Positions 31,556 through 39,772 of a stretch of 51,070 bases of DNA are shown piece after piece. The stretch's first letter is position 1; each line of letters begins with the position of its first letter. The stretch lies in the NCBI GenBank assembly GCA_958415525.1, contig CATYZE010000018.1, forward strand, positions 1 to 51,070. The letters are read 5' to 3'. This DNA is from an uncultured Collinsella sp. GTDB taxonomy: Bacteria > Actinomycetota > Coriobacteriia > Coriobacteriales > Coriobacteriaceae. The translations under genes and the position numbers were made by a program. The notes beneath the pieces are model-generated. The model saw only the letters and a list, made by a program, of their open reading frames with translations. It ran no database searches and was not told where the DNA came from.

Positions 31556-32974
31556 TTAGGCCTCCTCGCCGGCCGCAGCCGCCGCCAGGTCCACGCCCTC
31601 GGCAACCGTCGCGGTCGTATCGCCCGGCCAGGCAACCTTAGTCAGGTCGGCTGCCGCCAGCGACTCAGCACTCACAGAGTCCTCGCCCTGCTCCAGCACG
31701 CGACGGCGCAATGCGGCCGAAAGCGCGTGCGCCCACAGGCCCTCGGCCTCGGCCAGGCGCTGCGTGGCGGGAGCGTCGGAGAGCAGGCCCTCGGGCGTAT
31801 AGCAGATAACGCTCGAACGCTTGACGAACTCCTCCACCGAAAGCGGGTTGGAGAACATGGCCGTGCCGCCGGTCGGCAGCGTGTGGTTGGGGCCGGCAAC
31901 GTAATCGCCAAGTGGCTCGGAGCTCCAGGCGCCCACAAAGATGGCGCCGGCGTTGCGAATGCCGCCGAGTAGGCCCATCGCATCCTTGCAGTGCAGCTCC
32001 AAGTGCTCGGGCGCCACGGTGTTCACGGCCTCGACGGCGGCGGCCATGTCGGCAGCGACGACAATCGTGCCCTCGTTTTCGAGCGAGGCACGGGTGATCT
32101 CGGCACGCGGCGACTGCGCGACCAGGATGTCGATGCCGGCCTCGACCTCGCGCGCAAACTGCTCATCGCAGGTCACCAGATAGCAGGCGGCCAGCGGATC
32201 GTGCTCGGCCTGGGCCATCAGGTCGGCAGCGACCACCATGGGCTTGGCGGTGGCGTCGGCCAGCACGCAGACCTCGGACGGGCCAGCGACCATGTCGATT
32301 CCGACGTCGCCCGAGACAATCTGCTTGGCCGCGGCGACAAAGGCGTTGCCCGGGCCGGTGATTTTGTCGACGCGCGGAATGGTCTCGGTACCGTACGCCA
32401 GCGCGGCCACGGCCTGAGCGCCGCCCACCATATGAATCTCGTCCACGCCGCCAAGCTTGGCCGCGGCGAGTGTATAGGGGCTGATCAGGCCGTCCTTTTG
32501 CGGCGGCGTCACCATGACCACGCGCTTGACGCCGGCCACCTTGGCGGGAATGGCGTTCATGAGCACAGTAGAGGGATACTGCGCGCGGCCGCCCGGCACG
32601 TAGATGCCGGCAGCGGCAAGCGGGGTCACCTTAACGCCGAGCATCGTGCCGTCCGCACGCGTGGTAAACCAGCTCTGCTCGACCTCGCGCTGGTGGAACT
32701 CGCGGATCTGACGCGCGGCCTTCTCAAGCGCGGCGACAAAGGCCGGGTCGAGGCCCTCGAGCGCGGCATCGATCTGCTCTTGCGGCAGGCGGAAGCTCTG
32801 CAGCTCAACACCGTCAAAACGCTGACAGTAATCGCGCACCGCGGCATCGCCGTTGGCACGCACGTTGGCCACGATATCGCGGGCGGCGTCGACGATGTTT
32901 TGCGGCAGCACGCCCTTGCGGTTGAGCTGGTTGGTAACGAGGCGCTCACCGGAAGCAAGCTTGATGGTCTTCAT
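31556..32974 (-). CDS. hisD: Histidinol dehydrogenase HisD
   Basis: The 472-residue protein has the zinc-enzyme motifs: PGGRAQYPSTVLMNAIPAKVAGV, ITGPGNAFVAAAKQIVSG, VAPEHLEL with the catalytic Glu-His, and GPNHTLPTGGTAMF. It oxidises histidinol twice with NAD to histidine, the last step. A tail of about 35 residues rich in Ala and Glu follows the usual end. It lies 105 bases after the hisZG fusion gene. Confidence 0.97.
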   Translation of the reverse strand: MKTIKLASGERLVTNQLNRKGVLPQNIVDAARDIVANVRANGDAAVRDYCQRFDGVELQSFRLPQEQIDAALEGLDPAFVAALEKAARQIREFHQREVEQSWFTTRADGTMLGVKVTPLAAAGIYVPGGRAQYPSTVLMNAIPAKVAGVKRVVMVTPPQKDGLISPYTLAAAKLGGVDEIHMVGGAQAVAALAYGTETIPRVDKITGPGNAFVAAAKQIVSGDVGIDMVAGPSEVCVLADATAKPMVVAADLMAQAEHDPLAACYLVTCDEQFAREVEAGIDILVAQSPRAEITRASLENEGTIVVAADMAAAVEAVNTVAPEHLELHCKDAMGLLGGIRNAGAIFVGAWSSEPLGDYVAGPNHTLPTGGTAMFSNPLSVEEFVKRSSVICYTPEGLLSDAPATQRLAEAEGLWAHALSAALRRRVLEQGEDSVSAESLAAADLTKVAWPGDTTATVAEGVDLAAAAAGEEA

Positions 32975-33079
32975 ATCGGTATCCCCTATCGGTTGAGGTT
33001 GCGTTCGAAAAACGAGATGCCGGGCAGCGGCGCCAATCGGTCCGCAGCCCGGATATGGGGGCGCCCGTGCGCGCTCGCG

Positions 33080-34795
33080 CTATTGTGCCGAGCCCGCGAC
33101 GGGCTCAAAATGCTTGTCCTTCACGGCCGCGGCCAGGCGATCGGCCAGGTTGCGAACGCGCGGATCCAGGCGCGCGGCACCTGGGTTGACGAAGAAGCGG
33201 GCCGTGCAGTCCATGATGCGGCCGGTAATGACCAAGTCGTTGTCGCGCAGCGTGGCGCCCGTGGCGGTAATGTCCACGATGCGATCAGCCATACCGACGA
33301 TGGGTCCCAGCTCGATATTGCCGTGCAGCGAGACGATGTCGGCATTCACGCCGCGCTCGGCATACCAGGCGCTCGCGATGCGCGGATACTTGGTGGCCAC
33401 GCGAAGCGAGCCGCGGCGGGCATAGTTGCGCTCGGCCTGGCCAGCGCGCCACGCGGGCTCCGCCTCGATAAACGTGCACAGGCCGTAGCCCAGATCGACC
33501 AGCTGCAGCAGGTTGAGGCCTGCCTCGATAAGCGAATCCCAGCCGCAGATCCCGCAATCGGCACCACCGCAGCCCACAAAGGCGGGCGCATCGCTGGGAC
33601 GCACGATAACAAACTCAATATCACCGACCGCGCCCTCGCCGGCGCGCATGTCGCGGCCGCGCACGATCAGGTGACGGCCGGGATCGCGCAGCTCCGAGAC
33701 ATCCAAGCCCGCGGCTTCGAGCACGTCGAGCGTATCGGCCTTGAGCGAGCCCTTGGGCACGGCGATGCGCAGCGGGCCCTCGGTGCCACGACCCACGGCG
33801 TGGTCGCCATCGGGGGCGGCGTCCTCGGCCGAGGTGCGCGCGGCCTCCAGACGCTCGAGCGAAAAGGCGAAGCCCGCCGCCGGCACCTCGATACCATCGC
33901 CGAATGCGCCGGTAAAGATGGAGTCGTAGCGACCGCCCGAGCCCACCGGATCGGGCAAGCCGCCGGCATAGGCCTTAAAGACCAGACCCGTGTAGTAATC
34001 GAAAGAGTTCATGATGGAGAAGTCGAACGACAGCACCTGGGCATCCTCGGGGGCCAGACCCTCAACAAGAGCACGCAGCTCGCATGTGAGCGGCGCGACG
34101 ATACCAGCCGCCGCCAGCAACGCATCCACGCGGTCGAGCACCTCGGCGCCGCCATGCAAGCGCGGCAGCTCGCTAATGGCGGCCTTGACGGCCTCGGGCT
34201 CATTGCTTTCCGCTACGCGGGCATCGAGGCCCACAAAGTCGTTGGCGTGCACGCAACGCAGCGCCTCGGCAGCCAGCTCACGATCCTCGCACGCCGCGAG
34301 CAGCTCCTTAAACGGACGCACGCTACCTGCGATAATGCGCGCATCGGGCAGTGCAAGATTGCGCACGGCCTCCGCTACCAGCGAGACGATCTCGACATCG
34401 CCCGCGGTATCGCCCGCGCCGATAAGCTCAAAGCCCAACTGGGTGAACTGACGCGAACCGCCAGCATTGCGCTGGCACTCGCGGACCACCGGTGCCTCGT
34501 AGCGCAAACGCAGGGGCAGGTCGGCCGCGCGCATGCGGGTCGAGACCAGACGCACGATCGGCAGCGTGTTATCGGGACGAACCACCAGCAAGCGACCGTC
34601 GTCGTCAAAAAGCTTGAACGGCGTGTCCGCGATGCGGCCGCCCTCCTCGAGCGAACCCTTATCCTCGAGCAGCGGCGTCTCAACCGGAAGGTAATGATGC
34701 TCCCTAAAGCAGCCCTTCACCGTACATGCGATCTCCTCGCGCGCCTGAGCCTCCTCGGGCAATATGTCCCGGAATCCCCACGGTGTGGCCGTCAT
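33080..34795 (-). CDS. hisG: HisZ-HisG fusion: ATP phosphoribosyltransferase
   Basis: Residues 1 to about 320 are a histidyl-tRNA synthetase-like HisZ: WGFRDILPEEA, RPDNTLPIVRLVSTR, FTQLGFELIG, then SFDYYTGLVFKAYAGG and GSGGRYDSI. Residues about 340-571 are short-form HisG: LRIAVPKGSLKADTLDVL, ADCGICGWDSLIEAG, RVATKYPRIA, then IVDITATGATLRDNDLV. A linker of about 20 residues with DAAPDGDHAVGRG joins them. HisG starts the pathway by condensing ATP with PRPP; HisZ is its regulatory partner and is normally a separate protein. It is the first gene of the operon. Confidence 0.93.
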   Translation of the reverse strand: MTATPWGFRDILPEEAQAREEIACTVKGCFREHHYLPVETPLLEDKGSLEEGGRIADTPFKLFDDDGRLLVVRPDNTLPIVRLVSTRMRAADLPLRLRYEAPVVRECQRNAGGSRQFTQLGFELIGAGDTAGDVEIVSLVAEAVRNLALPDARIIAGSVRPFKELLAACEDRELAAEALRCVHANDFVGLDARVAESNEPEAVKAAISELPRLHGGAEVLDRVDALLAAAGIVAPLTCELRALVEGLAPEDAQVLSFDFSIMNSFDYYTGLVFKAYAGGLPDPVGSGGRYDSIFTGAFGDGIEVPAAGFAFSLERLEAARTSAEDAAPDGDHAVGRGTEGPLRIAVPKGSLKADTLDVLEAAGLDVSELRDPGRHLIVRGRDMRAGEGAVGDIEFVIVRPSDAPAFVGCGGADCGICGWDSLIEAGLNLLQLVDLGYGLCTFIEAEPAWRAGQAERNYARRGSLRVATKYPRIASAWYAERGVNADIVSLHGNIELGPIVGMADRIVDITATGATLRDNDLVITGRIMDCTARFFVNPGAARLDPRVRNLADRLAAAVKDKHFEPVAGSAQ

Positions 34796-34830
34796 CTGGT
34801 GAGCCTCCTCATGCTGTGCTTCATATAGAA

Positions 34831-34876
34831 CAGAAGACCGGCATAGCTCCGCCGGTCTTCTGGGTACTTTAGCATA
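34831..34876 (-). promoter_or_regulatory. his operon leader: candidate -10 box and 5' hairpin
   Basis: On the minus strand a TATGCT -10-like box (34876-34871) is followed within ten bases by a perfect 12-bp stem CAGAAGACCGGC / GCCGGTCTTCTG (34862-34831) with an eight-base loop. It lies 36 bases before the hisZG start. The -35 box is weak. The stem lacks a T-run, so it is more likely a 5' stabiliser or protein site than an attenuator. No histidine-rich leader peptide is seen. Confidence 0.4.
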
Positions 34877-35006
34877 CTAGAGTGCTTGCGGGGAAAATCG
34901 TCCTCCTCGGCTCACAGCGTATTCATTTAGAAACATAGGGAAAGCGCGTCCCATTTCGAGCGCCCAGCCGAAATCCGCCGAACAGCAGCTCGGCGCCCCG
35001 TCTCGC

Positions 35007-35843
35007 TTAGGCGCCAATCGCGCGGCGATACACCGCCATCACCTGAGCATCGGCTGCCGCGGGATCGGCGAAATAGCGCCCGTCGTATGTCTCTGCCGAG
35101 ACCACTCCGCGATAGCCGCGCGCCACCAGCCTATCCAGATCGGCACGCATATCGCGGTCGCCGTCACCCCAGGCCAGATGCGTCGTGCCATCTGCCGCAA
35201 CATCGACAAAGTGCACGTGGGCAACGTCATCGCCGAGCGCATCGAAATAATCATCGATGGTATCCCCCGCCACCGCCATGGCGCCCATATCAAGGCACGC
35301 CTTGAGCGCCGGATGGTCAACCGCGTCAATCATGCGCTTGGTATCGGCAGCCGAGTTCACGATCATCGACTCAACCGGTTGCAAGGCCTCAAGCACCAGG
35401 CGAACGCCGCGCTCGCCCGCATACTCGGCAATCGCACGCAGCATCGAGGCGCTGCGCCCCCATGCGTCTTCAATCGGCTCGTTCAAAAACGCCCAACCGC
35501 TCGACACCATGACCTGCTCGGCCCCAACCTCCGCCGCGATATCCACAACATTCTTAAAGTACGCGAGCGTACGGGCACGCGACTCTTCCCCGCGCGCCGC
35601 GATATTCCACGGCTTGGGATTGTTCTGCTCGGGGCAAATGCCGACAATCCGGACTCCGTACCGCCGCGAAAGTTCCCTCACCTGTTCGAGCGAATCATAG
35701 CCATGGCAATCGACATACAGGTGCATCGCCCCCGTCCAAAGCTCGCAGCACGTATAGCCCGAGGCCGCCGCCGAGGAAAAGAACTCCTCCAGGTCAAAGT
35801 AACGATGGCTGATATTCATAACGGCAAGCTGTGGATACTCCAT
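35007..35843 (-). CDS. FrlC-like sugar-amine epimerase (TIM barrel)
   Basis: The 278-residue product is an AP endonuclease-2/xylose isomerase-like barrel: MNISHRYFDLEEFFSSAAASGYTCCELW, then ICPEQNNPKPWNIA, VLEALQPVESMIVNSA with a metal Glu, CLDMGAMAVAGD, VHFVDV and VSAETYDGRY. The LEP/ALxPxES and LDMG pattern is like E. coli FrlC, which interconverts psicoselysine and fructoselysine. The ATG at 35843 follows AAAGGTGG; a GTG at 35852 overlaps that site. It follows IID of PTS set A by 83 bases and is the last gene of that series, which supports a role in fructosamine catabolism. Confidence 0.75.
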   Translation of the reverse strand: MEYPQLAVMNISHRYFDLEEFFSSAAASGYTCCELWTGAMHLYVDCHGYDSLEQVRELSRRYGVRIVGICPEQNNPKPWNIAARGEESRARTLAYFKNVVDIAAEVGAEQVMVSSGWAFLNEPIEDAWGRSASMLRAIAEYAGERGVRLVLEALQPVESMIVNSAADTKRMIDAVDHPALKACLDMGAMAVAGDTIDDYFDALGDDVAHVHFVDVAADGTTHLAWGDGDRDMRADLDRLVARGYRGVVSAETYDGRYFADPAAADAQVMAVYRRAIGA

Positions 35844-35926
35844 CTTGTCCACCTTTCGGCAAAAGGGCGCCGCAGCACAGTGTGCGCGACGCCCCCTCTT
35901 ACATTGTTTTGATTATGACGGATGCC

Positions 35927-36763
35927 CTACTGAACACCAAGCACTCCAAAGAACGCACCGGCGATACTCACGAGCAAGATCACCAGCATGATGAGCAGCG
36001 GATTCATCTTCTTCTTGAGCATGAGATAGACGATTCCAAACAGCCCCATCGTGACAAAGCCCGGGAAGATGCCGTTGAGTAGCTCGGCCAGCGTCTGAGC
36101 GCCATCGCCCGCGCCAACCATGAGCGGAATGTCCACCGTGACCATCTCCATGGTCATGGCGCCGATCACCATAGCGCCCATGATGGAGGCCATCTTGACG
36201 ATCGTGTCCATGATGCCCGACTCCTGGACCTTGCTGATCATGTCCGAGCCAAAGCGATATCCCACAAACGTCAGCACATAGCGAATGATGTAGTGGGGAA
36301 CATTGAACACCAGCAGGAACAAAATCGGGCCAAGGATAGAACCCTGCAGCGCCAGCGAGGTGCCAACGCCCGTAGCCAAAATGCGCAGCGTGCCCCAGTA
36401 GAAGGCGTCGCCCACGCCGGAAAGCGGACCCATCAACGCGAGCTTAACGTTGGAGATCGCGCTCGTGTCAAAGCTCTCGTCGGTAGCGTTGACCTCCTCC
36501 ATTGCCGCGGCAATGGACATGGGGAGCGTCGAGATGTACGGCGTGACGTTATAGAGCTCCATGTGGCGCTTGAGCGCAGCCTTAAAGTCCGCATCCTGCG
36601 GATAGAGCTTGCGCAGGATCGGCATGAGAGCCCACATAAAGCCGATGTGTCCCATACGCTCGTAGTTCCAGGAATGCTCATAGGGAATCGAGCGCCAGAA
36701 CAGTTTCTTAAGATCTGCGCGGGTAATCAGCCCGTCGTAGGAAGACTCAAACTTAAAACTCAT
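35927..36763 (-). CDS. PTS mannose-family IID subunit, set A
   Basis: The 278-residue IID protein has the family core ALMGPLSGVGDAFYWGTLRILA, IIRYVLTFVGYRFG and a hydrophobic C-terminal region with two membrane helices. With IIC it forms the membrane channel for the sugar substrate. The ATG at 36763 follows GGGAG and overlaps the end of the IIC gene by 11 bases. It is clearly divergent from the two identical IID copies at 41071 and 43852, so it may carry a different substrate. Confidence 0.92.
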   Translation of the reverse strand: MSFKFESSYDGLITRADLKKLFWRSIPYEHSWNYERMGHIGFMWALMPILRKLYPQDADFKAALKRHMELYNVTPYISTLPMSIAAAMEEVNATDESFDTSAISNVKLALMGPLSGVGDAFYWGTLRILATGVGTSLALQGSILGPILFLLVFNVPHYIIRYVLTFVGYRFGSDMISKVQESGIMDTIVKMASIMGAMVIGAMTMEMVTVDIPLMVGAGDGAQTLAELLNGIFPGFVTMGLFGIVYLMLKKKMNPLLIMLVILLVSIAGAFFGVLGVQ

Positions 36764-37544
36764 CGAACCCACTCCCAATCGCAGGATCCTCGGTTACCGC
36801 TACGGGCTGCTCCGCCTTTTTCTTCTCGCCCAAAACCGTCATCGCGACGACGATAATCGCGGCAAAGATCGCCACGCCCGTCGTGCTAATGCCAAAGTAG
36901 GCAACGAGGAAGAAGCCTGCGAAGAAGAACGGTGCCACGGTCTTGTTCATAATCATCTGAGCCAGCATTGCAAAGCCGAGTGCAGGCAAGAAGGCAGCGG
37001 CGACATCCATACCGGTCTGAACGAAATCGGGAATGATGTTGAGCAGGCTGGCGACGGCGTCAGCGCCAAAGAAGAATGCCAGGGGAATGATCAACAGGCC
37101 GCACCAGCTCTGCGCGTAACCGGCGATGAGCATGTTGCGCGTGATGGCCTTGGTGTCTCCGTCCTCGACGTTCTTGTCGATACGGTGCACCAGCAGCAGC
37201 ATGACCGGCTGGCCCAAGGCCGTGTCGAGTGCCAGAACGATCGTGGCGATGGGAATACCCAGGGTCAGTGCCGCCGAGGCGTCCGCGCCGGCCTGCATGG
37301 CAAGGGATACGCCCAGGATGGTTCCGGGAATCGTATCGGGCGGGTTATAGGCACCGACCGAGATGGCGCCGACCATAGCAAGCTCCATCGTGGCGCCCAT
37401 GATCGTGCCGGTCACCACATCGCCCATGACAAGGCCGACCAGAGGTCCGAGCACAATGGGGCGCTGGAGGTAGCTCGTGCCCGTCAGCCACTCGGAATAG
37501 CCCAAAAGGGCGATAAGGAAAATCAGGATTGTCTTGATAACCAT
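36753..37544 (-). CDS. PTS mannose-family IIC subunit, set A
   Basis: The 263-residue integral membrane protein has about seven hydrophobic helices, with RPIVLGPLVGLVMGDV, ELAMVGAISVGAYNPPD and ALGFAMLAQMIMNKTVAPFFFAGFFL typical of ManY-like IIC. It ends in a polar tail with EKKKAEQPVAVTED. It is eight bases after IIB and overlaps IID. Confidence 0.92.
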   Translation of the reverse strand: MVIKTILIFLIALLGYSEWLTGTSYLQRPIVLGPLVGLVMGDVVTGTIMGATMELAMVGAISVGAYNPPDTIPGTILGVSLAMQAGADASAALTLGIPIATIVLALDTALGQPVMLLLVHRIDKNVEDGDTKAITRNMLIAGYAQSWCGLLIIPLAFFFGADAVASLLNIIPDFVQTGMDVAAAFLPALGFAMLAQMIMNKTVAPFFFAGFFLVAYFGISTTGVAIFAAIIVVAMTVLGEKKKAEQPVAVTEDPAIGSGFDEF

Positions 37545-37552
37545 GACGGCCC

Positions 37553-38023
37553 CTAACCGATAGCCTTTGCGGCGTCAGTCTTTGCATCCGCCGGAATCAT
37601 CTGGATGAACAGCTCGTAGCCCTCGCCGAGCAGCTCCTTCACGTACGCCTCGTTCTCCGGCGTAAGGAACACGCTCGTCGAGACCTGGCGGGCATCCTCG
37701 CTAAAGGCAACGTTGCCGAGGTTAATCTTCTTGACGCCCATCGCCTTTGCGACGGCACCTGCCTGCTGAATCGTCTCGCAAACAACGAAGAGCTTGTACT
37801 TGTCGGTCACACCGCTCTGGAGCGCCTTGACGGCATCCTCGGTGTTTTTAACGACGACCTTGCAGCCCTCCGGCTTTGCAAGGGACAGGGCCTGCAGACG
37901 AAGCTTGTCGTTGAGGACCGTATCGCTTACCAGCAGGATGCAGTCGGCACCCAAAGCCGAGGTCCAGCTCACGGCAACCTGGCCGTGAAGCAGTCGATAG
38001 TCTACGCGAATCATCTGAATCAT
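37553..38023 (-). CDS. PTS mannose-family IIB subunit, set A
   Basis: The 156-residue phosphocarrier starts MIQMIRVDYRLLHGQVAVSW, with phospho-acceptor His13, and has KINLGNVAF and DARQVSTSVFLTPEN. It takes phosphate from IIA and passes it to the incoming sugar. The gene lies between IIA (16 bases before) and IIC. Confidence 0.93.
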   Translation of the reverse strand: MIQMIRVDYRLLHGQVAVSWTSALGADCILLVSDTVLNDKLRLQALSLAKPEGCKVVVKNTEDAVKALQSGVTDKYKLFVVCETIQQAGAVAKAMGVKKINLGNVAFSEDARQVSTSVFLTPENEAYVKELLGEGYELFIQMIPADAKTDAAKAIG

Positions 38024-38039
38024 GATGTGCTCCTAACGA

Positions 38040-38456
38040 TTAAAACTCATCGAGTTCGGCCTGGCCCAGCAGATCGTTGACGTACTTGACCTTGGTGTCG
38101 TCCGCCTCGACGATCTGACGAATGGCCTCGTCGATCGGAGTCGAATCGGACACGAACAGCAGCTGGATCAGAAGCGGCAGGTTCATATTGGTCACCAGGT
38201 GCGTGTTGGGACGCGTCTGGACAACCTTGGTGAACTCGTTGTTGACGCTGCCGCCAAACAGGTCGGTGCAAACGACGACCTCATCGTCCGCGGCAAAGCC
38301 GTCCAGAATCGCCGCGGCCTCCTTGGCCAGGTCCTCATTTCCGTCGACATACATAGAGAGCGCATGGACGTTTTCGCGCTCGCCGGAGAGCAGGCCGACG
38401 CTCTCGACGATTCCAGACGCGAAATGAGCATGGGATGCCACGATAAACTGCCTCAT
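38040..38456 (-). CDS. PTS mannose-family IIA subunit, set A
   Basis: The 138-residue protein starts MRQFIVASHAHFASGIVES, with phospho-acceptor His9, and has VCTDLFGGSVNNEF and VTNMNLPLLIQLL. It receives phosphate from HPr. AAAGGGG precedes the ATG at 38456. A terminator-like hairpin lies between it and the deglycase gene upstream, so expression may differ from that gene. Confidence 0.93.
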   Translation of the reverse strand: MRQFIVASHAHFASGIVESVGLLSGERENVHALSMYVDGNEDLAKEAAAILDGFAADDEVVVCTDLFGGSVNNEFTKVVQTRPNTHLVTNMNLPLLIQLLFVSDSTPIDEAIRQIVEADDTKVKYVNDLLGQAELDEF

Positions 38457-38484
38457 TCGATTCCCCTTTCTAGCGAATTTCGGC

Positions 38485-38516
38485 ATAAAAAAAGCCCGGA
38501 CGCATGCGCCCGGGCA
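38485..38516 (-). terminator. Terminator between the set A deglycase and IIA genes
   Basis: On the minus strand GCCCGG (38515-38510) and CCGGGC (38499-38494) with an inner GCGCATGCG are followed by TTTTTTT. It lies 24 bases after the deglycase stop and 38 before the IIA start. It looks functional, so the PTS genes either rely on read-through or on a weak internal promoter. Confidence 0.75.
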
Positions 38517-38540
38517 GGGTGCTTCTTGCTTAGCAGTCGA

Positions 38541-39602
38541 TTAGTAGTCGAACTGGTGATAGTAACGACGATAGTTGAGGTTGTGCTTGGTGACCGTCTC
38601 GTAGTAGGCGGCGAGTCGATCGGTGACCAGCGAGGACAGGATCCACGGAGACACGATGACGCGGAACTCGTCGTCAAGGCCCGGGATGGCGAACTCGGCG
38701 GTGTCGATGATGTTGATGTCGGTATCGCCGGTCACGCCGCGGTTGAGAAAGGCGCGGACACGCTCGTCGAGCTTACGGTTCTCGTCCTCGCCCATGAACA
38801 GGAACACGGGCACGCCCGGTTCCACGAGCTCCAGGGTGCCGTGGAAGAAGTCCGCCGAGGTGATGTAGCGGGTGCGCTTCCACTGCATCTCCTCCAGGAT
38901 GCACATCGAGAAGAGGATCGTCTCGCCCCAGAGGGCACCGGAGCCGATGAACATGGTGTAGGGCGCGAGGGCGTACTTCTTGGCGAGCTCCTCGGCGCGC
39001 GGCTCGAAGCGCTTGCGGATATCGAGCATATCCTTCCAGATGTCCTTGGTCTGCTCGATGAACAGATCGAACTTGGGGAAGCAACCGCGACGGTTGAGGA
39101 GGCGCAGGCCGAAGCAGTCGGCGAGGTAGTAGCCCTTCTCGCAGCCACCGGAGCCATGGTCAGAAGCCATAGCGACGCAGTTCTCGGCGCCGACAGCCTG
39201 GCCGATGGGGCCCTCGGGCTTGGTCATGGCGTAGACGCGGATGCCCTTTTCCTTCATCTTCTTGACGGCCTCGAGCACCTCGGGGGTGGTGCCGGACTCA
39301 GAGGCGGTGAGCACGACGGACTTCTCGGTCATGCGCTTGTGGCCCATAACGTTCCACTCGGCGGCGTGGATCAGGTAGACCTCCAGGTCGCGGTCGCCGA
39401 ACTTGTTCATGAGGTACTCGAGCTGCATAAACTCGTCCCAGGTGCCGCCCACGCCCATCAGGAAGACGGCGTCGTAGCCCTCGTCGGCGACCTTGTCGGC
39501 GAGGGCGGTCATCTTCTTGCCGGTCTCGTAGACGTTCTTGCCGTCCTCGACGTAGCCCTCCTGGCTAAAGTGCATGATCTCGATCTTCTCGGTTTCCTTC
39601 AT
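38541..39602 (-). CDS. FrlB-like SIS deglycase, copy A
   Basis: The 353-residue protein has two SIS domains: LMGVGGTWDEFMQLEYL (48-64), TASESGTTPEVL (99-110), FIGSGALWGE (218-227) and SADFFHGTLELVEPGVPVFLFMGED (249-273), ending RRYYHQFDY. E. coli FrlB ends RRYYGGLVEY and has EFRHGPLEIVEPGVPFLFLLGND, so the relation is close. Glu238 and His254, 16 residues apart, match the acid/base pair reported for FraB-type deglycases, as I recall. The proposed role is to split a 6-phosphorylated fructosamine into glucose-6-phosphate and an amine. AAAGGA precedes the ATG at 39602. It differs from copy B (46500) at about twenty residues. Confidence 0.82.
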   Translation of the reverse strand: MKETEKIEIMHFSQEGYVEDGKNVYETGKKMTALADKVADEGYDAVFLMGVGGTWDEFMQLEYLMNKFGDRDLEVYLIHAAEWNVMGHKRMTEKSVVLTASESGTTPEVLEAVKKMKEKGIRVYAMTKPEGPIGQAVGAENCVAMASDHGSGGCEKGYYLADCFGLRLLNRRGCFPKFDLFIEQTKDIWKDMLDIRKRFEPRAEELAKKYALAPYTMFIGSGALWGETILFSMCILEEMQWKRTRYITSADFFHGTLELVEPGVPVFLFMGEDENRKLDERVRAFLNRGVTGDTDINIIDTAEFAIPGLDDEFRVIVSPWILSSLVTDRLAAYYETVTKHNLNYRRYYHQFDY

Positions 39603-39652
39603 GGTTTGTCCTTTCTGTCCTGCACGCGACTCTATACATCGCGTTTCTTTTC

Positions 39653-39694
39653 GATACCAATTATAGACATACACCCAACGTGTTTTTAATACCA
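39653..39694 (-). promoter_or_regulatory. Promoter with paired GATACCA-type sites upstream of deglycase A
   Basis: GATACCA (39653-39659) and AATACCA (39688-39694) lie 35 bp apart. On the minus strand a TATAAT box sits directly before the first (CTATAATTGGTATC) and the second overlaps the poor -35 region. A third, opposite-facing TGGTATT is at 39745-39751. The same pair occurs at 42795 and 48770. Likely operators for one of the GntR regulators. Confidence 0.65.
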
Positions 39695-39772
39695 CTTTGT
39701 AATCTACGCCAATCCTCGGTGAACGGTCGAAATTCTCGGGCGAGTGGTATTAAATTAGAATTAAATGTATAT

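Noticed and set aside
31991..34828. A 945-codon open frame on the plus strand opposite hisD and hisZG
   Set aside because: It is antisense to two clearly conserved genes and has a His/Arg/Gly-rich, motif-free translation. Long antisense frames are expected in this GC-rich codon bias.
34796..34830. A his leader peptide (frame MKHSMRRLTR overlapping the hisZG start)
   Set aside because: It has only one His codon and no alternative terminator/antiterminator pair; it does not resemble an attenuator.
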